The translations under genes and the position numbers were made by a program. This document shows positions 34,005 through 46,500 of a stretch of 64,000 bases of DNA, piece after piece. A model generated the notes under the pieces. It did no database searches. It was given only the letters and a program-made list of their open reading frames with translations, and was not told the DNA's origin. The DNA comes from Cheilinus undulatus. Lineage: Eukaryota; Chordata; Actinopteri; Labriformes; Labridae. The DNA is taken from positions 25,316,769-25,380,768 of the forward strand of contig NC_054872.1 of assembly GCF_018320785.1 (NCBI RefSeq), in the 5' to 3' direction. Numbering within the stretch: the first letter of the stretch is position 1; each line of letters begins with the position of its first letter.

Positions 34005-34506
34005 ATTGATAAACAATAACTTATTAGCTAACAAAAAAGAAATAAAGGCTGAGTTTAAAGTGAAAAAAATATGCTACATTAAATTAAATACATGTTGGAA
34101 TGCCAACTACGTGGCAAACAACTTCTGCAATGAAGGCAGCCACTGTTCAACTCGCTTCCCTCCTCCGTCTGTGATTGGATAACTGAATTCTTAGTTCCGC
34201 CTCTTGTCTTAATTCTCTTATTTCATTGGTGAGTCTTTGTGTCAATCTCAATCATCCACACACCCCAAAAATAAATCCTTCTGATGTAAGTGGGCGGAAC
34301 GTCTCCAGGCTTTCGTGCTTGCGTAGAGTAACATTCACAAAAAAGTTTACGTACTTTAATTGGCGTAGCTGAGATATAGAGCCCGTGGAGCCGCGAACGT
34401 TACTCCACAAATCATACTCTGGGCCCGATGGAGTCGCCGCAATCAGCTGTGCATCATTTCTTGTTATGATAAACAAGTAATGAACGGCAAAAGACATAAT
34501 TAAACA
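34005..34506. promoter_or_regulatory. head-to-head fkbp14 / plekha8 promoter region
   Basis: The two start codons are 502 bp apart on opposite strands, so both 5' UTRs and promoters must share this interval. It holds at least three ATTGG boxes (near 34174, 34225 and 34359), which are CCAAT on the fkbp14 strand, and no TATA box near either start. Human FKBP14 and PLEKHA8 are also divergently paired (established knowledge). Confidence 0.75.
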
Positions 34507-34546
34507 ATGGAAGGAATGCTGTATAAATGGACCAATTACATAAGCG
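34507..34546 (+). CDS. plekha8: plekha8 exon 1: start of PH domain
   Basis: Encodes [13 protein letters not shown] plus one base. The ATG context (aacaATGG) and the match to the mammalian MEGVLYKWTNY start fix the initiation codon. Confidence 0.95.
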
Positions 34547-37500
34547 GTAAGACTACTCCGTAGTCGTCGGGTGTTTTTGATCGTAGTGCTCGTTTTTGTG
34601 GTTGCTAGCTAGCATGACAACGTCATAGCGTAGTTATACTGAGTTTGACTCGCAGCTAACGTTAGCTGGCCACAGCTTTATACTGTTGGAGTTTCTGCAC
34701 CATTTAAAGTTAAGTAAGGTTTATTGTCTTATTAAAGCAAACTATGTAAACCATAAGAGAGTGGCTTTATTTATCTTTAAGGTTGTGCTGGCTAGTTACG
34801 GTAGTTCCCACCATCTGTCATTTTAATCTGACTTAACTGATTAGCTGTTGCTAACATAACGTAAGGGATAACTGTAACACTGTTTTACTCTGACTTTTAC
34901 TTAGTGACTTCCAGTATTAAAGGCTTAACGCCTATTCTTATTAAAACAGCAGCGACGACACGTATTTTTTAACATGTTATATTTTTCAGGATGGCAGCCT
35001 CGTTGGTTTGTGCTCGATGGAGGAACTTTATCGTACTATGACTCACAAGAAGATGCCTGGAAAGGTTGCAAGGGCAGCATTAAAATTTCAGTTTGTGAAA
35101 TACAAGGTCAGTATTACTAATTTGGACCGGTCCAGTGTGTTTGGTCATACAAATGTGCGTCAGTAAATGCACCGATTGTGACATCCGGCCTTTTGGCATT
35201 GAGAATGTTTAAATATCGATACACCCAATGTCAAATTTCGATTCTGATGTCTAATGTACCACTTCTTTGTGTCTGTTTTTAATCAGTTATAAGATATATT
35301 GTAACTGTTACTAGTTGTTCCTCCTCTGAAAATGTCACAGGAACATGTCTGTCAAATGGCATGGGGCTCCTCATTCCCAAAGAGGATGTAATACCTCCAC
35401 ATCCTGATATATCTTTTCATGTAGGAAGAAAAGATCTGAGCTTTTCCAACAGGTGAAATCTGCTTGATAAAAAACCTTCTTCTTTTTATCCTACGGTTAG
35501 ATTTACTAGCTTGCCTGCATTAGATTGATGCAACACAACATATTTTTCACTGGCCATTGACACCAGCAAAAGTGATAACATAATTATGATTAGGTGATCA
35601 TTATAAGAAGGATAAAGGTGCTTGAAATGGTTGCAATAAAAATGATGAGGTTGATAAATGGTTTTCATAACAATGAAAGTGGTCAACAATAACAAAATAT
35701 GGTATTGATAATAATAATATTAGACATACTAAGTGTTTAATTTCATGGTAGTGTGTGTGTTCAAGATACTGTTTATGTAGATGTGAATGTAAATGTATGC
35801 ACATACTCATATATCCTGGTATGCACAACATAACTCCATAATAATTTACCATATAGATGCAACGTAACTATCTGTCTGAAAACCTATGTCCAAGAAATTG
35901 GTATTCACATTTTATTTTTTTTCTTGTGCTTCACTCTTTTTTTGTTTCTTTTTTTTAATCACACTGTCTGTGGGATTATATTCTTTGTTACAAATTCTAT
36001 TATAATATGGTGAGGTTTACGTTTCCTACCTCACAGCACATTTTTAACTTTATTCTTTCCTTGTAAACAATCTATCAATATCACAGCAAATTGTGTGTCT
36101 CGTGTAGATAAACAAGTCAGTTTATGCCATATCACTGGCCGATGGGCTGATGTCTGTCAAACAGGACTGATACTGGTATTTAACCAATATATTGTCTGCT
36201 GCTGTGTTTTTATAGTTCATCCCTCCGACTCTACACGAGTTGATCTCACCATCCCAGGAGAGCAGTACTTTTACCTCCGAGCTATCAATGCAGCAGAGAG
36301 GCAAAAATGGCTGGTGGCACTGGGGACAGCCAAAGCTTGCCTTACAGACAACCGAACAAAGAGAGAAAAAGGTATGAAGGTGCCATTACAGGTACATCTC
36401 AAACAATTAGAATATCATGAAAAGGTTCAATGTTTTTTGTCAATCATTTCAGAAAGTAAAACCCATATATAGACTCATTACACATAGAGTGAAATATTTC
36501 AAGCCTCTATTTCTTGAAATGTTGATGATTATGGCTCACAGATAATGAAAACCCAAAATTCAGTGTCTCAAAAATTTTAAAATTGTGAAAAAGTTCAATA
36601 TTGGAAAGTCATGGTGTCACACCCTAATCAGCTGAGCCTTTAAATGGTCTCTCAGTCTGGGTCAGTAGGCTACACAATCATGGGGAAGACTGCAGACTTG
36701 ACAGATGTCCAGAAGACAGTCATTGACACCCTCCACAAGGCGGGCAAGCCACAAAAGGTCATTGCTAAAGAAGCTGGTTGTTCACAGAGTGCTGGATCCA
36801 AGCATATTCATAGAAAGTTGAGTGGAAGGAAACAGTGTGGTAGGAAAAGGTTAACCAGCATAAGGGATAATCGCAGCCTTGAGAGGATTGTCAAGCAAAA
36901 TCCATTCAAGAATTTGGGGGAGCTTCACAAGGAGTGGACTGAGGCTGGAGTCAGCGCATCAAGAGGCACTAGGCACAGACGAATCCTAGACATGGACTAC
37001 AAATGTGGCATTCCTCGTATCAAGCCACTCCTGAACCAAAGACAATATCAGAAGCGTCTTACCTGAGCTGTGGAGAAAAAGAACTGGACTGTTCCTCAGT
37101 GGTCCAAAGTCCTCTTTTCAGATGAAAGTCAATTTTGCATGTCATTTGGAAATCAAGATCCCAGAGTCTGGAGGAAGAGTGGAGAGGCACAGAATCCACG
37201 TTGCGTGAAGTCCAGTGTGAAGTTTCCACAGTCAGTGATGATTTGGGCTGCCATGGCATCTGCTGGTGTTGGTCCACTGTGTTTTCTGAAGTCCACAGTC
37301 AACGCAGCCATCTACCAGAATATTTTAGAGCACTTCATGCTTCCTTCTGCTGACAAGCTTTATGGAGATGCTGATTTCATTTTCCAGTAGGACTTGGTAC
37401 CCTCCCCACACTGCCAAAGGTATCAAAAGCTGGTTCAGTGACCATGGTGTTACTGTGCTTGATTGGCCTGAAAACTGGCCTGACCTGAACCTCATAGAGA

Positions 37501-40500
37501 ATCTATGGAGTATTGTCAAGAGGAAGATGAGAGACACCAGCCCCAACAATGCAGATGACCTGAAGGCTGCCATCAAAGCAATCTGGGCTTCCATTGTACC
37601 TGAGCAGTGCCACAGGCTGATCGTCTCAATGCCACGCCACATTGATGCAGTAATTCATGCAAAAGGAGGCCCAACCAAGTATTGAGTGCATAGAAATGAG
37701 CATACTTTTCATAAGCCTGACATTTCTGTTTAAAATAACCTTTTTTTATGATCTTATGTAATATTAAAATTTTCTGAGACACTGAATTTTGGGTTTTCAT
37801 TATCTCTAAGTCATAATCATCAACATTTCAAGAAAAAAAGGCTTGAAATACTTCACTCTATGTATAATGAGTCTATATTATATATGGGTTTCACTTTCTG
37901 AAATGACTGACAAAAAAATAGTGAACTTTGTCACGATATTCAAATTTTATGAGATGTACCTGTGCATCTGAATTTGCATACAAACGGCTTGTAGTTTTTT
38001 ATAAAATTCTTTAAACGTCATTCTAAATGTTTTTTATTTGTTATTGAAGAGCTCCAGGAGAACACAGAGGCACTGAAAACAAAGATGTCAGAGCTCAGAT
38101 TGTACTGTGACCTTCTCCTACAGCAAGTAAACAGGATCAAGGAGAATGATGAGCTAGGAGACACAGTGGAGGTAAGGTTAAAGTTTGGATGAGCTGACGA
38201 AATAAGAGAAGCTCCTCTTGGTGTGAATCTGCTTTATGGGGTAGCCTCAACTAGCACTGAATTAAATGGATCTCTTTTCTTGCTTTCCAATGTGCCAGAG
38301 GGGCAGCAAATGTTAGCGAGACTTTAGGACATTATTTGGATATGTGGCAGTGCTACCTCATTTGTTTCTGTCCATGTGCCTTTTCAGACAGGAATAGACA
38401 CCGGAAACATGGTGAAGTCTACATGTACTACTTTCCTTAAGACGCTAGAGGAATGCATGCAGATAGCAAATCGTACTTTCAATACAGAAATGGTATCACA
38501 GAGTCCACCAGGATCCCCTCCAGTAGCAGCCATCAAACCTCAAAAGGTATGTTTATGTCTCCATGATCCCTTTGTCAGCCAGATAACTCAGTACCTTCTA
38601 GCATAAGCAGGATGGCTCAAAAATGATTTATTAATGATTTTCTTCTCTTCGACAGATTAAACCTGTCAATCATTTAAATCAGAATCTTGGGGAAAAGTAG
38701 GTTATTTTTTTCTGTCATCATATATTTATGTTCCTTTCATTGAATCTTCATCTATCATTAATGGTTACATAGATGTTCAAAGTAGCACTCTGTATAGTAA
38801 TGCAGAAATGAAATACACTTTTATATGTTTTCTGTTGATGGAAAATTAGATTTATATTTGCATTCTAAATACAGTAAAAATGTTCTATATATGATTCATC
38901 TCAAAGGAGTCAAGCCCAAGTTTCAGAACTAACAAATTGTACTCCGATTCATCCCAGGTGGAGAGATTTGTCAGAGAATTCAGGAGAAACAATCGCACAT
39001 GATAACCAGAGCCTTGATTCTGGGGCAGAGGGACCAGATGAGCCAGACAGACCAGATCATCACTCTTCCCCTTCAGGTAAGTCTGGTTTCCCAACACTGA
39101 TCCTGAGGTAACAAAACTTGATGCATTCTTGAAAGTTAAGACCACACTGAACAAAAGGATTTACTTTGTGACTTCTTTGTGTCTGTATGTCATCTGAACT
39201 GATTGTTTTCTTTTAGTGAACAGACATTGATGGATGCCTAGTTTATTATTAGATTTCTCTGAGCAGGGCGAAGTAGTCTACTGCTGAGGCTGAAATATGG
39301 ATTAAACATGTACTTTCTTCTGTGTTATTTTGGTTGAATTAAGACATACTTCATTTTGCTTTTCATACATTTTAAATGGAACTCTGCATATTAACTAACT
39401 ATTACTTTGTTATATTAACATTATTGTCTTCTATATGTCTGTGCACAAAGAAACCAATTCAGTTTGTACATTTACCCACATAGACTTATGGCCGCCAAAA
39501 AAACAGCCTCTGTAACCAAAGTGTTTTTTTAAACTGCCAAAAACCAGGAAGTTTTCTGCATAACTGTACAGAATTTAAATGTTTACTAAAATCTTTATTT
39601 CTTTGCCTCATTACGAATTAGATACATTAAATAAAAACATTTAAAAGCTTCAACTCTTGGCTTTAAATGTAAATTGCTGTCTTTTCCCTGATGTTGTTAA
39701 CATTTTATAAAATCATTGATCAAATCAAAATCATCAACTTCCTCCTCCTCTTCAAAACACATCTCTCATCCACTGAGCCTTGGCTAGCAGGTCCCAGTTC
39801 ACTTCGTTTCTGGGTTTTCATTAAAGTGTAAGTAAAACCCCAGCTCAGCGCTAACTCCCCCCACTTCAGACTTTTGAAAAATGCACAAAAAATGGGCAGT
39901 TTGGTGCAGAGAGGTGGGAGGGGTAAATGACGGGGTTTTCCAGATGAGTTGCGAGTGACAGTGAAGTCCCCTTGCCAGAAAGTTACAAGGAGTCCCAAAG
40001 CACTGCAGCCTCAGAGTGATATTTTGAGGAGGGGGATCTTTCCCCTCCAGAGTCCCCTGTAGTGTGCTGTAGTGTGGTGGTGGACCGTGGTGGTCCTTAG
40101 CACTACCTGCTTTGGCTGTTGGCTCCAGCACTGGCGTTACTAAAGCTGTAACTCTTGGAGCTGAGGCAGTGCAGGTGCAGGAGAGGATGGGAGTGGTCTC
40201 TGAATGGTTCAGAAAAGATTTTTCAGAGCAGATGTCATTTTAAGCTAATTAAAAGCCATAAAATGCTGATTTGTATCAGTTTGGGTCAAACGTCAGAAAT
40301 AACACCAGCAATGATGTGTTTTATCATAGTTCAGTCAGATACTTCAGTGTACAGCTGAAAAAAACGTTATAGTGTTCACTACCTCTTTAAATTCATTGTT
40401 GTTCTCAGCATCGGAAGGTTTCACTGCTCAACTCTGAAAACTTTTCTATCCATGAACTTTCCCATGTAGTGGCTAATGAGCCTAAAACATTCTTCATCCT

Positions 40501-43500
40501 ATCTGCCTTTTACATGTGTGTTTTAGCAAAACATGTTGCAGTTCATTGGTTATATCTCTCAAAAGCAATAAGATCATCCAAATCACACTGATGTTGCATT
40601 AGGTCTTAAGGGTTTATACACAGAAATGTTGAATCCAGTCTAGATGAGTTAAAAGGATATATGCAAATGTAGGCTGCCATTGTTGCTTAATGCATTCTGG
40701 TTAGTGATGTCTTTGTTCTTCTTCCTTTGGAAAGTCATCCATAAAGCCTTTTTATTTTTAAAACAGTGGGATTTTAGTGAAGAGGACAATAAGGAAGTAT
40801 TTACTGTAATGTAGATAAAGGTGATTATAAAGAAAGATGTGGGTAGAGCATCGCAACCTAGAGTGCATTGAACAACAATAGCAACATGTGAAATGCATAT
40901 ATTTTTTAACTGTATTAAAATATTGAAATCTTGTGTTTCTTTGTACAAAAAGCATTTAAAAGACACAGCTGATATTCTAATAAGGAAAAGATGTCTTTAG
41001 ATTCCCTTAAAACACATTATAAAACACACTTGAGAAGTCACATTTTATCTATACTGATGTACTAGACATGACTTTTAATCAATCAATTTATCTGAAAAAA
41101 GTCAAATTGGTCAACAGAGTGCATCTTTTGACTCAGTTAATCACTGTAAATAAAAATGCACTACTTTGATTCCAAGTTTACATAAGTGAGGCATTTAACA
41201 CTTGTATATAACAGTGAAATAATAAGATTAAAAGTAGCATTAGTATTATTTTTCCTTTTTTGTCATCTGTTTATTTTTTTGATTTATACTTTAGCATTTA
41301 TACATGTCAGGGTTACACACAAATCCAAACCATGACCATGATTAATACCAACAACAGCAAACAAACAAAACAAAAAAGACATCAACATGTTTCATTACAA
41401 AACCACATATAAGGAGAATATAGCTTGCATGTACTCTCACCTGTCTAAATATTCATTTCATAATTAAAAGTTGCAATTATCCTGTACAGGGCTGACAGGC
41501 CTCAGAACAAGACAGACAGACAGGATTTCTCATAATTGATCTGATTTGATCACAATTAATATTTGTGATGTTGAAATGCACTCTTAAGAACCAGTGCTTC
41601 TGTTGAGAAACATTCTAGTTTATGAATTTTCCAGTTGGACAAAACCATTCTTTTGGCAGCCAAAAAGTCTAAACCAACTGTCTTTCTGTCTTGTTTTTAG
41701 CCGTGCAGCCGTGTCCCAGCAGACACATAGCTGGACATGGAGCAATATTTACTTTAATAATTACTGAGGTTTACTTACAGACTTCTGTCCAAAAAGACCT
41801 AACTGCAGGGCAGTTCTACAACATATGCATTATTCCAATGTAAGAAGATTAATATAAAATAAGACTTGAATAAGAGCTATGAAAGATTTGACAAACGTTT
41901 TGTTAGACTGTTACTGCAGTTATGGATGCTAAACTTGTCTAAACTGCAAATAGCAGTCAAAGAAAGAGTAGTGACTTCATTAGAATTACTACAAATAGAC
42001 AGGCAAAAACTCAGGTTGTAGTGCTATCCTAATTTCCTGGCTGATCTGTCCTTACCCTTTGTTTCACAAAGCCCAGTGCAGAATCAATCACAACTGAAAC
42101 CTTTTGCACCTGATTGTGATGATGTGTGCCTTACTTGACTCTCTGTGGTCTGTTTGTGGGACCCTTTAGGGGCCTAGGGCTAGCTTTGTTGGTGGAAACT
42201 AAAAGAACTGGTGCTAACCCAGTTCCCAGCCTGGAACTAGCACTAGCACCAGCTCAGTCGAAAAGGGGCTTCAGTGCTTTCACTAACTGGGCCTTCCATG
42301 TTTAGAGCTTGGGTCTTGGGTGCTTGAACTCATTGTCCAGCCTTTCTGTGGTGGGTCTAATTGAGTAAGACATTTGTGAAGGGATGTTCTCCCTTTAGGA
42401 GATGAACTGACTTTAGTGGCCCATCAGTCAACATAGTTGGGACTCTGAGGGGTTACTTGATGGGATAAGTGGCATTTGCATTTTCACTACCTGAAGCTTT
42501 CATGCTCATAGCCTGGGTGGCGGTGCTGTGGCAGGTAGGGCCATGTGGTAGATTATGTAACTTATGAGAAGCACACAGAGGCATAATTGAGATCAGGGTT
42601 CTCTTCACTAAGTGCCATTAATGTAATGAAACCATATTCTGGATGTTTTTGAGTTTCCACAGCATTTTTCTTAAAAAATCATTGTGCATGTCTTCTATTT
42701 GTCCTCTGTATTATGCAGACAGTGAAGCCGCAAACGGAAACAGCTCCATCTCAGAGGAGCGAGTCGATCCTTCATCAGCTACTATTCAAAATACCTCTGA
42801 GACAGAACACTACGAGCAGCCAGCAGAGGAGGGTGAAGATGAAAACGATGAGGATGATAAAGACGAGACAGAAAAAGAGCAGAAGCACACACCGGACCAA
42901 AGTCAAGAGCACGACAACAATAGCAAGGAAGTGGACGCTGTTGAGTCTCAACACCAACAGGAAGCTGTCTCAGACCAAGAAGAGGCTCAGAGGGAAGGTG
43001 AAAGTTCAACAGAACAAGAGGATACAGAGCAGGTGGAAACTTTCTTCAGCACAATGAGTCACAGGTACGAAAATGCTACTCCAGAAGGTCACATCCTTTA
43101 GGAGACATGATTACTGTATGAATTTACTGTATGATCATCTGTTGCATTTCACTCTGACAGTATTAGGATTAACTTATCTAAGCTTTTGTAGTTTTTTCTC
43201 TTTGAGGCACTGCACTTTTTATCTGCACAGATACTTACCGGTAGTTTATGAGAACTATTTCTAATTGTCTAACAGTGTTACACAGAATAAATGTAAAACA
43301 AGAAGTATGGAAGATTTTAACTGAACAAAGATGTATTGATAAGTGTTTTATATTAGTGTGTTCTCTCTTGATCACAACACAGAGAGGCCCTCAGCTGATA
43401 TTTGGGTTTGTAAAGCTTTTTTGTTTCCTCTGTATGATGCATATATTTTACTTTCCTTTTTTAAAACCTTGGAGAGTGTTACTGAACAATGGACATCAAT

Positions 43501-46500
43501 GTTTTATTAACGTCTGTAATATTTAGATATGACATGATCTTTATTATAATGATTGTCTCAATAATCCAGTATTCAGCTGCAAGATGGGGACCACAGTTAG
43601 CACATTTTTAGGAAGTTTTACACCATCATCATAAGCACAAAGTAGAAGAAACTCTGTTAAGTTATAGTTAAAGTAGCAGAATAGTCTCAGGTATTGTCAG
43701 GCAAAGAATTGCATGACACAGTGTGAATCATTTCTCTGGTTTGATTTTGGCGTTTGTATCTTTTTCTGTTTGATTTGATCAAATAAAACCTGAAATGGTG
43801 TACTCCTCTCTAATATATTCTCTTGTTTGAATCTGTTTTACCTCTTTTAGATTTAGTGATATAAGACTGGACGACGACAATGGTATCCCTACTCAAGAGT
43901 TTTTGGACTCATGCTATGCAATAGTGCCTGTATTAGGTAGGCTGGTCACTTTTAGTCTCTCCTCATCTTAATCTTTTCCTCTTCCTCCTGACACCACACA
44001 TGTGGTCACCCTTTATGACCTTATATGGGAAACTTTCTTCTTTCTGCCTGTGCATGCCCTGCCAATCATTTCTTTCTGTATTCAAGGAGGGAAAGCTTTC
44101 TGTCTTGGGTTCATCATCATCCTTTCCTTTCATGCTTTCATTATTTCTTTCTGCACTTGACTGTTTTTAGCAGCTCTTTTTTCTTTTGGTCTACAATATG
44201 TTTATTTGGTTGCACATTTTGTCATTGTTGTGTCTTTATTACTGTGTACCACACATGGTTCTAATGTTATTGATTGTTTAGTGCCAGTTCCTAACAAATT
44301 AATTAAAATAAAAGGTCCAGACTGAACTTGTTATATGATTTACAGAGACCCAACATTAATGCCACATGACAGGTGCAAAACCAACATAAACAAGTTCAAG
44401 ATTGTGATTTTTACTGTAATCTCTTAGACAGCTGACAAAACTCGAGACATAAGATACCTCTCCTGTTGTGATCTTTATCAGGAACTGCACATTAATAAAG
44501 AGGAGAGTAGAGCTGAATGATTTGAGCCACATTTATTTTGATCAATATTGAGATCATAATTATGAATTAAGATTGTTGATATTATTTTAGTTTAGACTGG
44601 TTGAGTGTGGAGAAGAGAATGGAAGGGAAGTAAGGTGAAGTTGAGAAAAAAAAAGAAATGACATTAAAGCATAGAAAACAGTATATCACATAAACGAGCT
44701 ACAGTATTACATTTTCAGTAGAGGACCATGAGTCTTCTGAGGGTGCAAAAAATGCTTTCAATCTTATTTCTTTGATAGTGGTAAGGCAAATATCATGAAT
44801 ACAATTAAAACTCAATTTATCGTAGACTTCAATGGGAGAGGCGACTGAGCTTGTCTGATTGGATGTGAGTTGCATTTACACAACCATTATGGATTTGCCA
44901 ATGATGCATACATGCAGTATTTCCAACCATTGTCTGAAGTGAACACACTGTACAGCTAGGTCTGTAATTATACGGACAGCAACTCAATTTATATCATTTC
45001 CCTATGAACCACCACAATGGATTTAAGTGGTGGTTATCGATGATGTGGCTGGCGATCAAAGTAAATTCTGAAGTGTATACTATATACCTTAGATACTATA
45101 CTCTGCTCACATTTAGCCAAATGCTGCAAAGTGTATTTTGGCCTTCTTTAAATCTGTGGTTCTCAACTGATCTAGCATCAGGGCTCATCACCATCTCTTT
45201 AATGATAAATTACGACCCAAATTTGTTCAATTTTCTCATCATAACTAAATGTTATAATTCAGCTGAATTTATAATAAAAATAAGGCCAGGTTAGATTTAA
45301 AATGGAACAAAAAATGTAAAGAAACAAAGAGATGGAAACATATCCCATCATAAACTTTTCGCCACACACATCTGAAAATGCCCACTGAAAATGGCTTTGC
45401 AATCCATTTTGAATATTCAGTGGCCAGGACACTACTTGATCTTAACCCAGTAGAGCACTGAGTTACTGATGACAAAACTGAGGGCAGAAAGACCCACAAA
45501 CAAGCTGCAACTAAAGGCAGCTACAGTAAATGCTTGGCAAAAGACATGCAAAGAGGAAGCTCAGAATTTGGTGATGTCCACGGGCTCCAGACATCAGGCA
45601 GCCATTGACTGTAAAGGATCTTCAGCCAAGTTTTTAGTCTTATTAAATGTTTTTAATTATGCAAGATTTTTCCAGGTATTTTAGCCCCTTATAATGGAGG
45701 TACTCTGAATAAAATGTCTGTTACTCCTTAATAATAAATGCAAGATTTTTGCAAACCTCTTACATTACAGCTGAAAGTCTCCACTACAGTCACACTGATT
45801 TTTTTTAATTCAAACCTATATTGGTGGTGAAGAGAAGCAAAATAATACAAATGATGTTGTAGTCCAAATACTCACAGAGCTAACAGTATATACTATGTTT
45901 ACAGTGAAGACTAAAGTATTGTGTTTGTAGGCTGAATTAATCGTAACATGATGCCTTTCTTCAGTGGTCTTCGTAAACTTTGTTAATCTATTGATGGTGA
46001 TAGGGGGTTAATATAAATCAAGTTTCAATCTTTTACTTGATTCTGCCTGCTCATATCTCACTTCACCACAAATTAAAAACTCCCATAAAGTTCTAGCGAT
46101 ATTCAGGCTTTTATTATTCTCTCAGTAAATATGCAGTTTATAGTACTATTTTTGCTGAAGTTATTTCACATGATTTTTCTCCTCCTTTATTGTAACTTTA
46201 CAAGAAAAGCCTCAAAAAAATTAAGCACTCAGTCTTTCAGAACAACAAAGAAGTGACAATGGATTTTCTCTTCTCAGACAAGCTGGGGTCCACAGTGTTT
46301 GCACCAGTTAAAATGGATTTTGTTGGAAATATTAAGGTACGTGTAAACATTGCGGTTGTTCTGCAAAATAAATTATAGCACAGTTGTTATGCACCTTTCA
46401 CAACCTAGGGAAACTGTAGCATTGTATTTTCCCTTATTCGCATTTTATCTCGCAAAAATTGACAGAAATTTTCGGACATTTTTAAAAATGTGAACGGACA

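Larger units (their letters stand above)
39077..42718 (+). other. plekha8 intron 7 (3.6 kb), repeat-bearing
   Basis: Holds a TTAA-flanked element (39821-40390) and a MITE (about 40658-40902). Around 42165-42270 a short self-complementary block (ggaactagcactagcaccag) may be another small MITE. No coding sequence seen. Confidence 0.5.

Noticed and set aside
44025-44264. Phe/Cys-rich 79-codon open frame as a small membrane protein
   Set aside because: It lies in a plekha8 intron in T-rich DNA, and its hydrophobic composition follows from base composition. No signal peptide or neighbour supports it.
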